A stretch of 64,000 nt of DNA from Thermomucor indicae-seudaticae (GCA_000787465.1 JSYX01000012.1:46181-110180), one strand, 5' to 3'; positions 35,710-50,352 are shown, numbered from the stretch's first letter. Notes: generated from the letters alone by a model not told the origin. Made by a program: numbers and translations.

Positions 35710-36565
35710 TTACTTTTTACGGACAGCATCATTAAGTCCCTTCTTGTTCCGGGCAATTTCTATGGCATAAAACTATCATCGAAAATGAGCTTGAGCTTGA
35801 GCCTAGTATAGAGAACCACAGTTTCCTCTTACCTGCATGCGGACACCTGCAAAGAATAAGAAGAAAAAAAAGTGCCATGTCAATAACAAACATACACGCA
35901 TGAACTTGCATTTCGTCTATTACCAAACATCGTGTTCTGCTCTGTATAATCTTCTCTGCAATCGATACGAATCAAGGTGCCAAAATTAAACTCGTTCACT
36001 CGCTTCTCGTACTTGTTGATCCATTTACGCCACTTTTCTTTGGCTTCTGGTGACTTGAAATGTGCTTCGTTCAAGTGCTGGACATCAATTTCGGGGAATG
36101 ATTCTTCAAAATCTTTGAGGATCTCGTCATCAATGCTAATAAAACCAGATCAATCTCTCTATCTAAACAATCTGCCCGAAAGCTAGCTAGCTAGTCAGCG
36201 TGCCCAAATTTACCTGGTAAGTCGAAGTTTTCTGCAATCAACTGATGAAATCAATTTAAAATAAGTCTCCGCGTGGTGCATGGCCTATACAAATAGACAA
36301 CGATTAACAGAACTTTATGCCTGGAAATTTATAAAAGTGATTTAGTTCAAATCATTGATCATGCTCTATTTATTTTTGGTCTGTAAAGTAGAGAGTACTC
36401 ACGAACTTAAAAGAGCAAGCTGGCTTGCCTTGACGGCCCATTGCTTTTCTGTGTTTAGACCAATGAGCAAGGAATCCCCAAAACACGTGTTGCTCCATTC
36501 ATTGAAAGCAATTCAGTACCAATGTCTGGGAGTTGCTCAAGTTCCTCAGCTTTTGGAAGTCGCAT
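35710..36565 (-). CDS. PBDC1: PBDC1 homologue (yeast YPL225W family)
   Basis: Six exons: 36565-36520, 36448-36429, 36284-36214, 36135-35924, 35846-35833, 35772-35710; 141 codons. Family segments are clear: EKQWAVKAMHHAETYFKLIS, VDCRKLRLT, SPEAKEKWRKWINKYEKRV, FNFGTLIRIDCREDYTEQNT and FYAIEIARNKKGLNDAV. Human PBDC1 and yeast YPL225W have the same order; YPL225W has been described as a co-translational chaperone for eEF1A. Splicing is unusual: intron 2 starts with GC (AAG|GCAAGC at 36428), exon 2 is only 20 nt, and exon 5 is a 14-nt microexon encoding VRMQ. Every phase fits. Without the microexon and GC intron the frame would break, which supports both. Confidence 0.88.
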
Positions 36566-39299
36566 GTTGACGATGGATTATGTTAGGCAATCGCCTAGTA
36601 ATGAACGAAGAGTTTTTGGTTGAAAAATGTGACTTGTAGAATTGGTTTCGGCAAGACGCCCGCGTTACCGTTTCCGAACTGGGAACCTCTGCTGTATTAC
36701 TGATTGAGCATTTGCGCTACGCGAAGTATACAAATTTCCGCCCAGAAAATGGCGGGTATTGAGCATATCAGTTTATACCGGTATGCTCTTATCACACGAA
36801 AGCTGACGCCGTACAGAAGAAACGCCAGAGACAATGAGGGGTTAAACGCTGCATTCAACAAGTGTCACTCTCTGCTCGTGTAGTGCTTGAGAAACTATTG
36901 GTGTCTTAAAGAAATTCTGGTGCGTCCTCGAACGAATGCATAGACAACTGAACACAAAGACGGACGGCCAAAAGAACCGGTTTATAATTGCGGCAACATT
37001 GTAAGAAGTTATGTCCCAAAGAAAGCCCTCATTCTTTTATTATTCATCGAACAGTTCAGCTTTTGAGTTTTTTAAGTTCTGTCTACTGTTTTGCCAGGCC
37101 CGGAACCATACATCACCATCTTTCACTTCTCTCGTTCATCTTCTGGCTCCATTTGCTTCCTCTCCCTTCCATCTATTTCCTTATACTTCCTGGTATCCTC
37201 CATCTTCATTCCAATGGATATAACCGTAGGCTGGCAGCCAAGCAATTTGGCCCCACACACTGCGCGCTCCCTGTCAGCGTCCGTCACGCCCCCAGTGCCA
37301 GAAGTTTCCAGGGCGCGTTGGCAACCACATTCAAAACCTAATGGTCCTTGGAGTCGCCGTTCCTTTATTTGTCTGCTAGCCTTCTCCTTGCAGGACTTGC
37401 AAACGCGTTCCTTGTTTCGTACGATGGCTTTGCGGCATAACTCAGTTTATGCGATCCAACGTAAAAAGAAGCATATCATACGTGTGGTTCACCCAACTTG
37501 TGAAACAAGGTGCCGAGGTCCAGATACATCTTCCGCTTATAGGAATACGAGGACCGACATGCACCATGGCCTTCGAGCATTTGTTACAGAGGATCCAAGG
37601 CCAGCTGGGTTGATCGTGTCCAATGTTCTCCACCGGCGCATGGGACGCGTTGTGAGCGGTTCTGCCTTCTGTCGTGATGTCAACGGTCGTCAGATTCGGT
37701 TAAAGTTGGTTCTGCTTTGAAGACACGAAAATCTACCTAAAGTCTTTAAAGAGACCCTGGGCAGCTGTCTGGTCCATAGTCTCACCAACAGCGCAGGCCT
37801 GCCCTTACCGTAGTAATTTACTCCAAAAACAGCAGAATAGAAAACAATAAAGGGCATCTTCTCCTTCCTGTTCTACTTTATCCTGAAAAGGATGGATTGG
37901 ACCATCGAGAACATCAAGACTCAACGTCAACTAATGTCGCATGTTTGACAGGTATTGCAAGCCGGAAGAACGTGTCGATTTGCATTTTATTGGAATAAAA
38001 CAAAAGGCGGGCTATATACAGTGTAGCTGATGGAGAAAAGGAATTCAAAACTGGAATACGCGCCGACAATAGGCAGTAAGTGGGTGTTTTAAAGTAGCAG
38101 ATCGATGATTTGGAGAACGGCTATAGTTGGGTTACAAAGAACAAATTAGTACCTTTGGCAACCCTTTTTTGCTTGGAGGAGCTTTCATATGCACGTACCA
38201 CCACCCACAAGAGCGAATGCGAGTAGACCAAAAGCCCAATATGTAATTGGCAGATTAACAGACTTTTGTTCCTTCTAGACATTTTCTGTCAGCATCCGGC
38301 CCCAGAATCACAACTTGATGCAAGGGATGTACCAGAGTCGGCTTAACGTGGCCACGCTTGTTCACATTACTCTGATAAACAGCATTCTTTTTGCGGATAG
38401 TCGGTGCTGTCGCCATTACGATGATGCAGATGAGCAGAAGGAAAGTAAGATTCTGGAAGCTTTGGAAGTTAATTTAAGAGTACGAGGCGGCATTTGATTG
38501 GCTACCATCGCCCCTTACATTCATGGCTGCCTCTAACCATGGATAGCATATTGATGCGAACGTTTTAATGCCTAACTGTTTTAGAGAAGATTGAAAGCAT
38601 TATCGTCTGATATCTAAAGCCATTTGTGAACAATTTCCGCCTTATCTATTGGCAGAGTACAAATGGATGTAGACACTTTCCAGTTTTGATCTAGCACTAT
38701 GACATGAAGCTGCAGACCATGTAAACAACTATCTGGAGAGTATAACTTTAAATCGTCTGCAGGGTCTCGTATACACGTCAATAAACGATAAATCAGTATT
38801 TAAATAGACTTTATACTGACTTTTATAAAAGAGCTAAAGTCAATGCCGTGGTTCGCCATAAGAGTAAGCGAGAGTCAGAAAGATCGTTTTTATTGAGGTG
38901 ACATCTCTGCTCTGTATATCCTATTAAGCATAGGACGTCGCAAGGAGCGCTTTGCAAGGTTCTTATTAGTCCAAACAGAACAGGAATAGTCAAGAGATGT
39001 ATATGTACGAGCCCATGAAAGCTGAGTACAGCGGCTGCAGCCGTTTCTGACGAATCCCACGGCAACGATGACCCAAAAGATCAAGGACACGCAGTGTGGT
39101 TGTGCTCAGCAGGTCCTGGACTACGAACGTGCAGTCAACGAGGCAGATCGGCCCAGGACCCTTTTCTTTTGGCAGAAACAATGGTGAAGCTGAGTCAGAA
39201 ATTTCAGCATTGAGGGTGCTTGATTTGTTTCACGGTGTGCCTTACAAAAAGACGGCCATTGCGCAAAAGAAACTTTTGCAGCCCTAAAGTCGCTTCAGC
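36566..39299. other. 2.7-kb region without a convincing gene
   Basis: Contains one 168-codon open frame (listed separately) and several shorter ones. At 38860-39190 the minus strand has open frames (for example VDCTFVVQDLLSTTTLRVLD) that could belong to an intron-rich gene, but I could not join them or name a family. No repeat or RNA gene was recognised. Confidence 0.4.
37214..37720 (+). CDS. Hypothetical 168-residue protein, doubtful
   Basis: An open frame from an ATG (MDITVGWQPSN) to a TGA at 37718. The product is rich in Arg, Ser and Pro, basic overall, and has no domain I recognise. Its upstream extension to 37091 has no ATG. The minus strand also has a 63-codon frame here with CNKC. Without a family match or intron evidence it may be a chance frame. 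Confidence 0.22.
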   Translation: MDITVGWQPSNLAPHTARSLSASVTPPVPEVSRARWQPHSKPNGPWSRRSFICLLAFSLQDLQTRSLFRTMALRHNSVYAIQRKKKHIIRVVHPTCETRCRGPDTSSAYRNTRTDMHHGLRAFVTEDPRPAGLIVSNVLHRRMGRVVSGSAFCRDVNGRQIRLKLVLL

Positions 39300-42200
39300 A
39301 TGGCGGAATCGAGTACAGACGATACGAATAAAATGGACATTTCCGAAGAGCCCAATGACAATGAGCCTGAAGCTCCCGATTCGAATTCCCAAACTGAGCA
39401 GGACGAGGAGTACGACTCGGATGACGGCGAAAGCGAAGATTCCGAAGACGAGGAGGATCTTGAGGAGGAGCCAAAACTTCGCTACCGTCGTGTAGGTGGT
39501 GGCGTTCGGGAACTCTTGGATAAAGACGCTGCTTCGACGCTGCGGGTCACGGATAAGTTTGTGGTGCGTTCTATCTATCTGCGATTCATGTAAAAAAGGT
39601 CGTCTTCGCTTAGCAGTGACCTGGTGTTTTCGATAAAGGCTTTAGGTACCCATTGGGGTGCTGTCCATGTACTTGATTTTGAAGGAAACGTGATCAAGAC
39701 TTTTCGGAAACATTCGGCAACCGTCACTGATGTTTCTATCGACGATGCCGGTGAATTTCTTGCTAGCGCGTCAGATGACGGTATGCACATATATACGAGT
39801 TGCGAAACCTTGTTTAAACGTGAAATAACGAGTGTGGTTGAATGATCTAGGCAAAGTTTATATTTATGCGCTATATACATCCGAAATTCAACACTTCAAC
39901 TATAGACGGCCAGTGAAGGCTGTTGCACTCGATCCGGGATACGCACGCAAATCAACGCGACAATTTGTCTCTGGTGGCATGGCTGAACAGCTGATAATGA
40001 ATGAGAGAGGATGGCTCGGGCACAAGGACGTCGTATTGCACGCGAATGAAGGACCCATTTATTCTATCCAGTGGCGGGGGAATTTCATCGCTTGGGCAAA
40101 CGACACAGGTGTGAAAATGTATGATACCACGACGAACCTTCGTATCACCTACATTGATCGACCAGAAGGGAGTCCAAGGGCAGATCTGTACAAATGCCGC
40201 ATGTGTTGGAAAAAGGATAATACATTACTGATCGCTTGGGCTGATACAGTAAAAGTGGCGGTGGTCAGGGTCAGTGTGGATGATATGTCTGGATGGGAGC
40301 AAGGATACCCCTATATTCACATGAAGAATGTGTTGTAGGAGAAACCTAAACATGCTCAAGTCCCGGGCCAGCCAGTGCACTATGTTGAAATTGTTGCCAT
40401 GTTCCAAACCGACTATATCGTGTGCGGTATTGCACCATTTAATGATACCCTCTTACTGCTTGCCTACATTATCGATGACGACGAAACAGCCCGAGATGCA
40501 GATACCCAAGATCCAACCATGCAACGACGGAAACGAGCCATGCGGCCTGAACTCCATATTATTAATGAAGAAAACGAGGAAATTTCCGCGGATGTTTTAG
40601 CACTTCATGGATTCGAACATTATCAAGCAAACGACTATGTCCTTGGCTTTTTACAGGAAGAGGATATGTTTTACGTGTTGGGTCCCAAAGATCTTATTGC
40701 AGCTCGTCCCAGAGACCAAGACGATCACATTGAGTGGCTCATGGATCACGAGAAATATGGTGAGGCCTTGCAGGCAGCCAGAGACGCTGAAGCATACTAT
40801 GGTGGAAGCCGTCGCTTTAGCGTTAGCGAAATTGGGCAGACTTACCTGAACTGGCTGGTTGAGCATAAGCAGTACGACGAAGCAGCCAGAGAATGTGGCA
40901 ACGTCCTAGGCAACGATCGGACAATGTGGGAAGACTGGGTGTTTCGCTTCACCGAGATGGGAGAACTCAAGGTGATGTCTCTTGTGTTTAACCAAAGAGC
41001 ATTACTTATTTACCTAGCGATCGAAAACTTTGTAGGCTATTGCGCCATATATACCTGTCAAGGATCCGCAATTAAGCAGTACACTGTATGAAATTGTATT
41101 AGCATGGTTTTTAAAGAGTGATCATCAAGTAAGATCAAACGCAATGCGTCGGATATTGTCGACCATTCAGCGTGGATTGCATAATAGGCTTTACGAAATA
41201 CTATCCATCAATGGCCACGGACGTTATATAATATTTCCAACGTAATCGTCGCTGTAGAGGACTACTTGCCAAAGGACAAAGACAACGAGATTCTGTTGGA
41301 ATGCTTGGCAGATCTGTAAGGGCACATTTCTCTTGGAGTCTGTGGCAATACTGATTCTCTCGATAGTTATACGTACAACAATCAACCCGACAAAGCCATC
41401 GAATATAACCTTCGATTACGGCGGCCGAATGCTTTCGAACTCATACAGGAATACAACATGTTTGATGCAGTCAAGGACAAGGCTGTCCTTCTCATGGAGT
41501 TTGACCAACATTTACTGGAAAAGGAGAAGCAAGAAGGTCGTTCCACCACTCCCAAAAAGCCGACGCAAATGCCTGCAGTTCAGTTGCTTGTAAAGAACAC
41601 CGAAGCAATTCAGGCAAGTTTTACATACTTGCATAGAGGAAAATAGCCTGTATCTAACGTATGTACGATAGCCAAGTAAAGTCGTTAGACAGCTTCAATC
41701 ACATAGGTATTTTCTCCACATATATCTTGATGCGCTATTTGATCGAGATCGCCATATTGGCTTCGAGTTTCATGACATGCAAGTAAGGCACTTGAAAGTG
41801 AATGACCCCCCCTCCTCCACCAGTCTCAGACGTCCAACCTGTGCTAGGTGGAGCTTTACGCTGATTATGACTATCCGAAACTACTAGACTTTTTACGGGC
41901 CAGTCATTATGTGTCTTTAGAAAAGGTTCCCAAATATCTTTCCTCCATAGACTTCATCTCACTATACTGACGCTTGATCGGTTTATAGGCATACCGAATC
42001 TGTGAAAAGAAGGACTTTGTGCCAGAGATGGTATTTATACTAGGTCGAATGGGCAACAACAAGAAAGCCCTGATGTTGATTATCGAAAGGCTTGGCGATG
42101 TGCAACGGGTAGGAAAAATGTGTTCTAGTGTTAGGTATCGAGTCGAAAGACTGACAACCTTGCCCTCAAGGCGATAGATTTCGCAAAAGAGCAAAAAGAT

Positions 42201-43054
42201 GACGAGCTTTGGGAGGACCTGTTGACTTACTCTATGGACAAGCCAAGTAAGTTGGCTACTGGACCAGGCTGACAGATGGGAGTCCAGCGAGTTAAACAAC
42301 TGCTGCTATATGTAGACTTCATCCGAGGATTACTTGAGAATGTCGGGACCGATATCGAACCACTGCGCCTTATTAAACGTATACCTGATGGCCTAGAAAT
42401 TCCTGGCCTTAAAGATGCATTGCTAAAGATATTACAAGACTACAATCTACAGGTCCGTAAGACAGCCCATGAACTTGTGAAAACGAAAGAGCCATCTCAT
42501 TATTGTTTCTCAAACCGTAGATGTCATTACATGAAGGTTGTGAGAAAATTCTCGTCAGCGACAGCGTCTTTTTGGCGGACAGGATGTACAAGAACCAAAA
42601 GCGTGGCATAAATTGCAACCGTAATGTGTTATCATTTAATGCGATCCGCCAGAATGATAGAAAACTTACTCCAGTTTGTTTTAATTATGTAACAGAGGAG
42701 ATGCTTTGCGGCGTATGCGATGACATTGTATTTGATAATACGAGCCTGGACGATTTCCCCAACACCATCGTCTTTTTCTGCAAACACGCTTACCACGAGC
42801 GTTGTCTTTTGGAAAAGGATTCATCATCAGCATCAGACACCGCGTCAGCTACAATGGGGAGCATCGCTGACACGATCAATCCGGGCAGTTTAAGCAGCAA
42901 GATCAACCACAGCGCTCTGCTGAAGTCAACCCGAAATATTGGATGCCCCATTTGCCGAGAACAAGCTGCAGGCGGAAACGCCTTTGTAAATAGGATGAAA
43001 TCGCAACGGCGGACGAAACCCGGAAGTATCCGAAGTCTGGGAGTCGTCCATTGA
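39300..43054 (+). CDS. VPS41: HOPS complex subunit Vps41
   Basis: Fourteen exons: 39300-39560, 39639-39780, 39851-40269, 40339-40971, 41036-41128, 41188-41315, 41367-41613, 41672-41782, 41848-41925, 41989-42108, 42171-42246, 42316-42452, 42521-42620, 42696-43054; 967 codons. A very acidic N-terminus is followed by a beta-propeller (LGTHWGAVHVLDFEGNVIKT, ATVTDVSIDDAGEFLASASD, WADTVKVAVVR). GPKDLIAARPRDQDDHIEWL is a Vps41 hallmark. A clathrin-heavy-chain repeat follows (AIEYNLRLRRPNAFELIQEY, ILGRMGNNKKALMLIIERLG, WEDLLTYSMDKP). A C-terminal RING-like finger (CGVCDDIVF, FCKHAYHERC, GCPICREQA) closes it. Vps41 joins vesicles and vacuole through Ypt7/Rab7. The intron after 41613 is GC-AG (CAG|GCAAGT). 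Exon 6 starts in a weakly conserved part, so that one splice is less sure. Confidence 0.92.
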
Positions 43055-43317
43055 AACATGCTATGGAATAAAGGCTTTGAGCCATAAAAGAATGTTTATA
43101 GTTATATACTGTATTTGGAAGAACTCTTTGTGTCTAGTTTAAACCAAATTGAACCATGGACGTCCCTAATTTGCGTTAAATAAGTTCCACGATTCGCGTC
43201 AATGATGAATATATTTTGCTCACTTACATATGTATTTGGCGCAACTTTGGTTGACGAATATTCCAAGTAGGTCAACTAACGTTTCTCTTCGTGGGTGTCA
43301 TGTACATAAGTCAGCTG

Positions 43318-43830
43318 CTACAGGAGCTTACCATCAAGTGTATAGACTTTACGCCCGGTCCCACGGTCGGCAGCAGGATTTGACTCTTTTCGAAGGAGAG
43401 ATGAAGCAGTGGGGTCGTTGGCCATACGTGTAAAGGATTCAACTATTAGACCCAAGTTACGGGCTGCCATGGAGTCGCGGTGGAATATTCTGTCGCACTT
43501 TAGACAGACCTTGATCTTGATGGCTTTTTCACGGCCTTGAGAGTCCAGTTGCGTATAATTTCCGAAACAGCGCGCGGGCACAGCTCGACCAGATACTTTG
43601 GTCCCGATAGCGGAGGGGTTTTCATTGTTTGTTAGGCACTTGGGACAGATTCTGGAGCCGAAGTATTCGTTTACACGACAGATTGTGATGTGTTCGGTGG
43701 CATCTGCAGCTTTTGTATAGCTTCCAGCAGCTTATGATCCATTGGGCTGGCTGCTCCCTTGGGGGCCCGCTTATCGATGCCATCCAGGCCTATGGCAAGA
43801 ATAATACGGTCCGACAATGAACACTACTTT
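43318..43830 (-). pseudogene. C-terminal fragment of a second Fanzor
   Basis: Reading the minus strand, RIILAIGLDGIDKRAPKGAA and MDHKLLEAIQKL come first, then after a frameshift ATEHITICRVNEYFGSRICP. The zinc-ribbon completes with KVCLKCDRIFHRDSMAARNL and a tail ending RKVYTLDGKLL at a TAG. TnpB/Fanzor proteins have D-E-(Y/F)-x-T-S-x-x-C-x-x-C ... C-x-x-C-x(n)-H-R-D-x-x-A-A-x-N, which this copy follows except that the RuvC-III Asp of DEY is Asn. Only the last domain remains, so it is a truncated relic, 260 nt downstream of VPS41 and in the opposite direction. Its sequence differs from the 18300-20110 relic, so the two are not recent copies of one another. Confidence 0.78.
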
Positions 43831-44577
43831 TTCTATCATCTTTTGATCCTCGAAAGGATTTGCGCTTTCATTGCGTTCAGATCCTGGTCTTGTCTTGATT
43901 TGAAATCGGAATCAGGACAATTCAGGGGAAAAATCCTGCAGTAGATTTCTCGCAGTCGTGTTTACGTGTCCATAACTTCACAAGTGAAGCTCGGTTACGC
44001 TTCGTTTTCCGCGCTACCAAGTTGTCGCAAAACAAAACTGTATTGTTGTTACGTATCTCATAAGAATGCTTTGTGTGTAGTCCATGAGCGTCTCCAGCAT
44101 CTTCTTATACACGGTAAAAGATACAATTTCAACGCTAAATGGCTATTTTGCATTTTCCAGAGACACTCGGATCCTTCCATTCGTAATGACAATCCTTCCC
44201 GGGCAAATGCTAAGTAACACAATGAAGCTACATGTTGAAATGTCTTCTCAGACAACCTTCTGGTTTCTTCTTCACCCTGCCGACTGCGGCAGGACTGCGG
44301 CAGCGAAGGGCAGCGAAGAATGCGAAACAATGACGTAGATATCCAAATTTGGTAAAGCTGAGTTCAGCATTCAATTTGATTCGTATCTTCTCCTATACTC
44401 GCTTTTCCCTATCCCTTCACACACATCCATCCATCTCTATCAGAAGGTAGGGTGAATCCATTTACATCCGTAGGTCCTCCAACAGAGGAGGATATCTTGA
44501 TGAATAACGGAAAATCCGGAATTAAAAGTGCTGACGCTCGACTTTTTTTGTTCATTTCGCATTCGACTTGATTAGTA
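43831..44577. other. Intergenic region upstream of Ran
   Basis: Contains a small inverted pair CTGCCGACTGCGGCAG at about 44277. The part nearest Ran (44395-44445) is pyrimidine-rich, as expected for its leader. Minus-strand sequence from 44330 to 43960 might be further Fanzor debris, but nothing there is diagnostic. Confidence 0.35.
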
Positions 44578-46474
<1,897 letters not shown>

Positions 46475-46481
46475 GGCGATA

Positions 46482-46542
46482 CTAACAGGATGGATGAGCA
46501 AGATGCGATGAGGGTATACGGATGGACGGATGGATGCCTTAC
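46482..46542 (-). other. Probable 5'-UTR intron of UBI-L40
   Basis: On the minus strand CAAG|GTAAGG at 46542 and CTGTTAG| at 46482 bound a 61-nt intron-like stretch, leaving 7 nt before the ATG at 46474. Leader introns are common in ribosomal protein genes. No transcript evidence is available here. Confidence 0.5.
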
Positions 46543-47101
46543 CTTGTTAAGACACGACGTAAGAGAAGGGGCCAGCTCTTCCGCCCGGGCTGGCTCTCTT
46601 CCACCCGTTCCGGCCGGCAGTAGGGGCCCCACCTTCCTACCTATTTCGGATTCCGACCCTGAAGTGCCATTGGACCTCTAGCGATATCAGCAGTGCTCTT
46701 AACCAACCGAAAGAGTGCGGATTATACTTAGTATCCAATGAAACGTCCCCAAATAAAATGCGTAGCTGATGGTTTGTTTGGGGACCGTCTACAGTGTAGC
46801 GCGTACGTACGAGGGTAAATAGTGCACGACAACATTATATACGAGCTTCTTTATTCAGAATATACAGTTTAATACATCAAATCGGATTGTTTTCTTCATC
46901 ATGGTCGACTTGACATGCTGCTCTGAGAACCACAAAGGAGAACGGAAAAATCCGATAACTGGGGCCAGAAAAAGGGCGTCTTGGTCAGCATTTTTCGGGC
47001 CTGTAAGTTCCGCTGCTCTCCCCGCATTTCATATTACTCGTCTTTTTTCCCTCCTCTCAAAAAAATCACTCTCTTCCTATTTCTTCGCGCAACTCGCTGT
47101 T
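46543..47101. other. Divergent promoter region of UBI-L40 and the ABCD transporter
   Basis: A GC-rich block at 46570-46640 (CCGCCCGGGCTGG, GGGGCCCC) lies on the UBI-L40 side. A pyrimidine-rich leader (47040-47100, TTTTTTCCCTCCTCTC) precedes the ABCD ATG. No gene seen. Confidence 0.45.
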
Positions 47102-50100
47102 ATGGCCAACGTCTTGTCGGTTTTGGCAAAGAAACGTACTACAGCGACAACAGGCGCGGTGGTCATTGCGCTTTTCTATGCCTTGTATAAGATAAAGAAG
47201 CAGTTCCAGCAGCAATATCCTGCCAACAACAAAGCCCGAACGTCTGGTGGCAGTAGTAGTAAACGCAAGCAGCAGCGTCCCAAAGTCGGTGTGAATGCCA
47301 ACTTTTTGAAGCAAATGCGGCAACTATTGCCAATCTGTATACCAGGTTGTTATTGTTTTCCGCGCTGCTTCGTGCCCTCCATCTTGGTTGCTGACTTGTT
47401 TCTTCTTAGGTGTCTTTACAAAGGAAGCAGGTCTTCTTTTGACGTTGGCGACTGTGCTTATCGCTCGTACCTGGCTTGATATATGGCAAGTCGAGAAGAA
47501 AGACGTATGCGACATACAGAATAATAACTGACGTTCCATGGGTTTACTTATTTAGGTTTTCTGGATTCAATGGGTAATGTCTATGCATCATATCGACGCT
47601 GGGGCCAGCTTGATCTTACCGCTTTTTAGCTCGGTTGTCAAGGCTATTGTATCGCGTAATAGAGAAGCATTCATTGCTCGAGCCATTGTAGAATTCGGAT
47701 TCATGATGGTACGTAGTGATAGGCACGGATAAGCTCATGCTGAAACGTGGACTCATTGATATGACGCAAATATAGTGGCCCATGAGCATTGTCAATAACT
47801 CTCTCAAGCTGACCATCAGCGCCTTGGCTCTTTGCTTCCGTGAGCGGCTCACAAAGGTTAATGGAAGTTGTCCATTGACGTTGACAGGAAGCTAATACGT
47901 GGTTTATATAACAGTATGCGCATGATCAATACCTGAACGGCATTACCTTCTACAAGATTTCCAATCTAGATAACCGACTACAAAATGCGGATCAGCTTTT
48001 AACTCAGGATATCGACAAGTTTTCCGAAAACTTATCGCATCTGTATTCAGATATTGCCAAACCCGTCGTCGATATCTTTCTTTTTGCCTACAAGCTAGGT
48101 GAAGCCATGTAAGTTACTTTTTGTGGCGTGAAGGGATTTAGTATTGACGCGTCGTGATAGCGGTAACGAGGCACCGTTCTTCATGATTGCTTACTTTATC
48201 TTATCGGGCGTCGTCTTGCGGTCGTTCTCCCCTCCGTTTGGTCGATGTATGCATTTTTTGGTGGACAATTATTTGCAGTTACTAATGTGGATTGATATTA
48301 GACACGGCCGTAGAGCAGAAATTGGAAGGCGATTTCCGATTCACACACGTAAGCAAGAAGAGTACGATATGGCGAACAGAGTCGCTTATCTCCACTAAAT
48401 GTAGTCACGAATTATTACACACTCTGAAGAAATTGCATTCTACGGAGGCAGTGAACGGGAGAAGGAGGTTGTCAATAATACTTTCCAAAAGGTACAAGGA
48501 GCGCAATGGGACCTAGGGTATAGTTGTACATATTGACGCTCGTCGATTTAGATTGTGAACCATGTTCGCAAGGTTTACACGCTGCGATTCCTGAACGGTA
48601 TCTTCGACTCTGTCCTCGTCAAGTATTGCGCAACCATGACAGCATATTAGTAAGGATAACGAACGGTTGAATCTGGGGTGGAATGTCAAGGCACTGACGT
48701 ACTTTGATGCTAGCCTTCTTGCTCGCCCTGTGTTTGACCCTCGATACGGTAAGTGTTGTGGAAGAAAGCTGCATGTGGATGAAACAGTGTACCTGATAAG
48801 AAACATAAACCAGCTACTGAACACATGGGTGCCTTGAGCGACGACCCCACTAAACTTATGGAAGATTACTCCAGAAACTGTAAGGGCCGCATGCGATGCG
48901 CGAGAAGGCTAGAGATACTAAGACTGGATTTGATACATGACAGCGAGCTACTTGATCAATTTATCTCAAGCAATCGGACGACTTATTCTCACCGGCCGCG
49001 ATCTGACACGCTTCGCTGGTTACACTGTAAGTTATCAATAGGCGAAGTAACAGTGTAAAGATCATACGGTTAAAAATTGGCGTTTTTAGTCTCGTGTGGC
49101 CGAGCTCTTTGAAGTCCTGAAAGATGTGAATAATGGCAAGTACAGCCGTACCATGGTATCACAGGATGGCTCGGAGGCAGTTCAGAACACAGGTAAGGCG
49201 TATGACATAGTATGACTTGGGTCATTTGTAGTAACGCGTTCGATTTAGTCGTGGATACGAGCCAGATGAAGGGCAAGGTGATCATCAAGGATGGTGTTAT
49301 CGTATTCGACAACGTGCCCATCGTGACACCAAACAACGATGTTTTGGTAAGTGGAATGACTCTTATAGGAAACGGTTATAATATTTGTTAATCATACGGC
49401 GCCACTGCAGCTGAAGGATCTATCTTTCAAAGTGAGTACCGGAATGAACTGTTTAATCTCTGGTCCAAATGGATGCGGCAAGAGTTCCTTGTTCCGAATC
49501 CTGGGAGATCTGTGGCCTTTATTCGGTAATAACAGTCTTCTTCAGTAAGAGTGAGTGGCTGTGTGTGCTAATGAAGAGTTAGGTGGCACTGTCACGAAAC
49601 CTGCTGCCTCACAGCTGTTCTATGTACCCCAAAAACCATATCTTCCATTGGGCACATTCCGTGACCAAGTCATATACCCCGATACAGTCGCTCAGGCTCG
49701 TGCGCGTGGCTACAGTGACGAGGAACTAATGAAATTATTGGACACTGTTCATCTTGGCTATCTTGTGGAACGTGAAGGTGGCTGGGACGCTGTTCAGGAC
49801 TGGGCGGATGTGTAAGCTTCTTTATGAAAAAGAAGTGTCATTGTTTCACTAACTGCGTTTCTATACATAGGCTTTCTGGCGGAGAAAAACAACGTGTAGC
49901 CATGGCACGTCTGTTTTATCACAAGCCTCAATTTGTAAGTGGTATGGAGTGGCGTGTAGATAAGCAGGAAGATTGAATGAATACTGGGCTGTAGGCTATT
50001 TTGGATGAATGCACAAGCGCTGTTAGTGTCGATATTGAAGCCATCATGTACGAACACGCACGGAAGCTTGGCATCACTCTGTTTACAGTTTCACACAGGT

Positions 50101-50352
50101 AATATAGAATGCACATAAGGTTTGAGCGAGTACTTATGATAACGTTAGAACGTCGCTGGTTCGTCATCATGAATATCTATTGAGGTTCGATGGTGAAGGA
50201 CATTATGAGTTTAGAGAGTAAGTTGAAAACGAGACTAGTGGTGTTATTTATACTGATATTGTACTTGTAGGCTCGATCCTGAAGACATTAATACACCATT
50301 TGGATTTGGTCACGGCAAAACGCAACCACAACAAAAGTTAGAACAGCAGTAG
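47102..50352 (+). CDS. Peroxisomal-type ABCD half transporter (PXA1/PXA2, ABCD1-3 family)
   Basis: Twenty-one exons sum to 685 codons; bounds of note are 47102-47345, 47410-47485, 47556-47573 (18 nt), 49411-49525 (Walker A), 49583-49811, 49871-49934 and 50271-50352. The N-terminus has a membrane segment; then [20 protein letters not shown], the ABCD membrane signature ([20 protein letters not shown]) and the EAA-like loop ([19 protein letters not shown]). The NBD has [20 protein letters not shown], the Q-loop [20 protein letters not shown], signature LSGGEKQR, and [12 protein letters not shown] with the usual Walker B Glu-Cys. These half transporters dimerise and import fatty acyl-CoA into peroxisomes for beta-oxidation. 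Intron 2 is GC-AG (ATG|GCAAGT at 47486). It is not a recent copy of the ABCD4-like gene at 12100. Confidence 0.93.

Noticed and set aside
44058..44330. Minus-strand frame upstream of the second Fanzor fragment
   Set aside because: Could be more Fanzor debris by position, but no diagnostic motif is visible, so it was left out of that feature.
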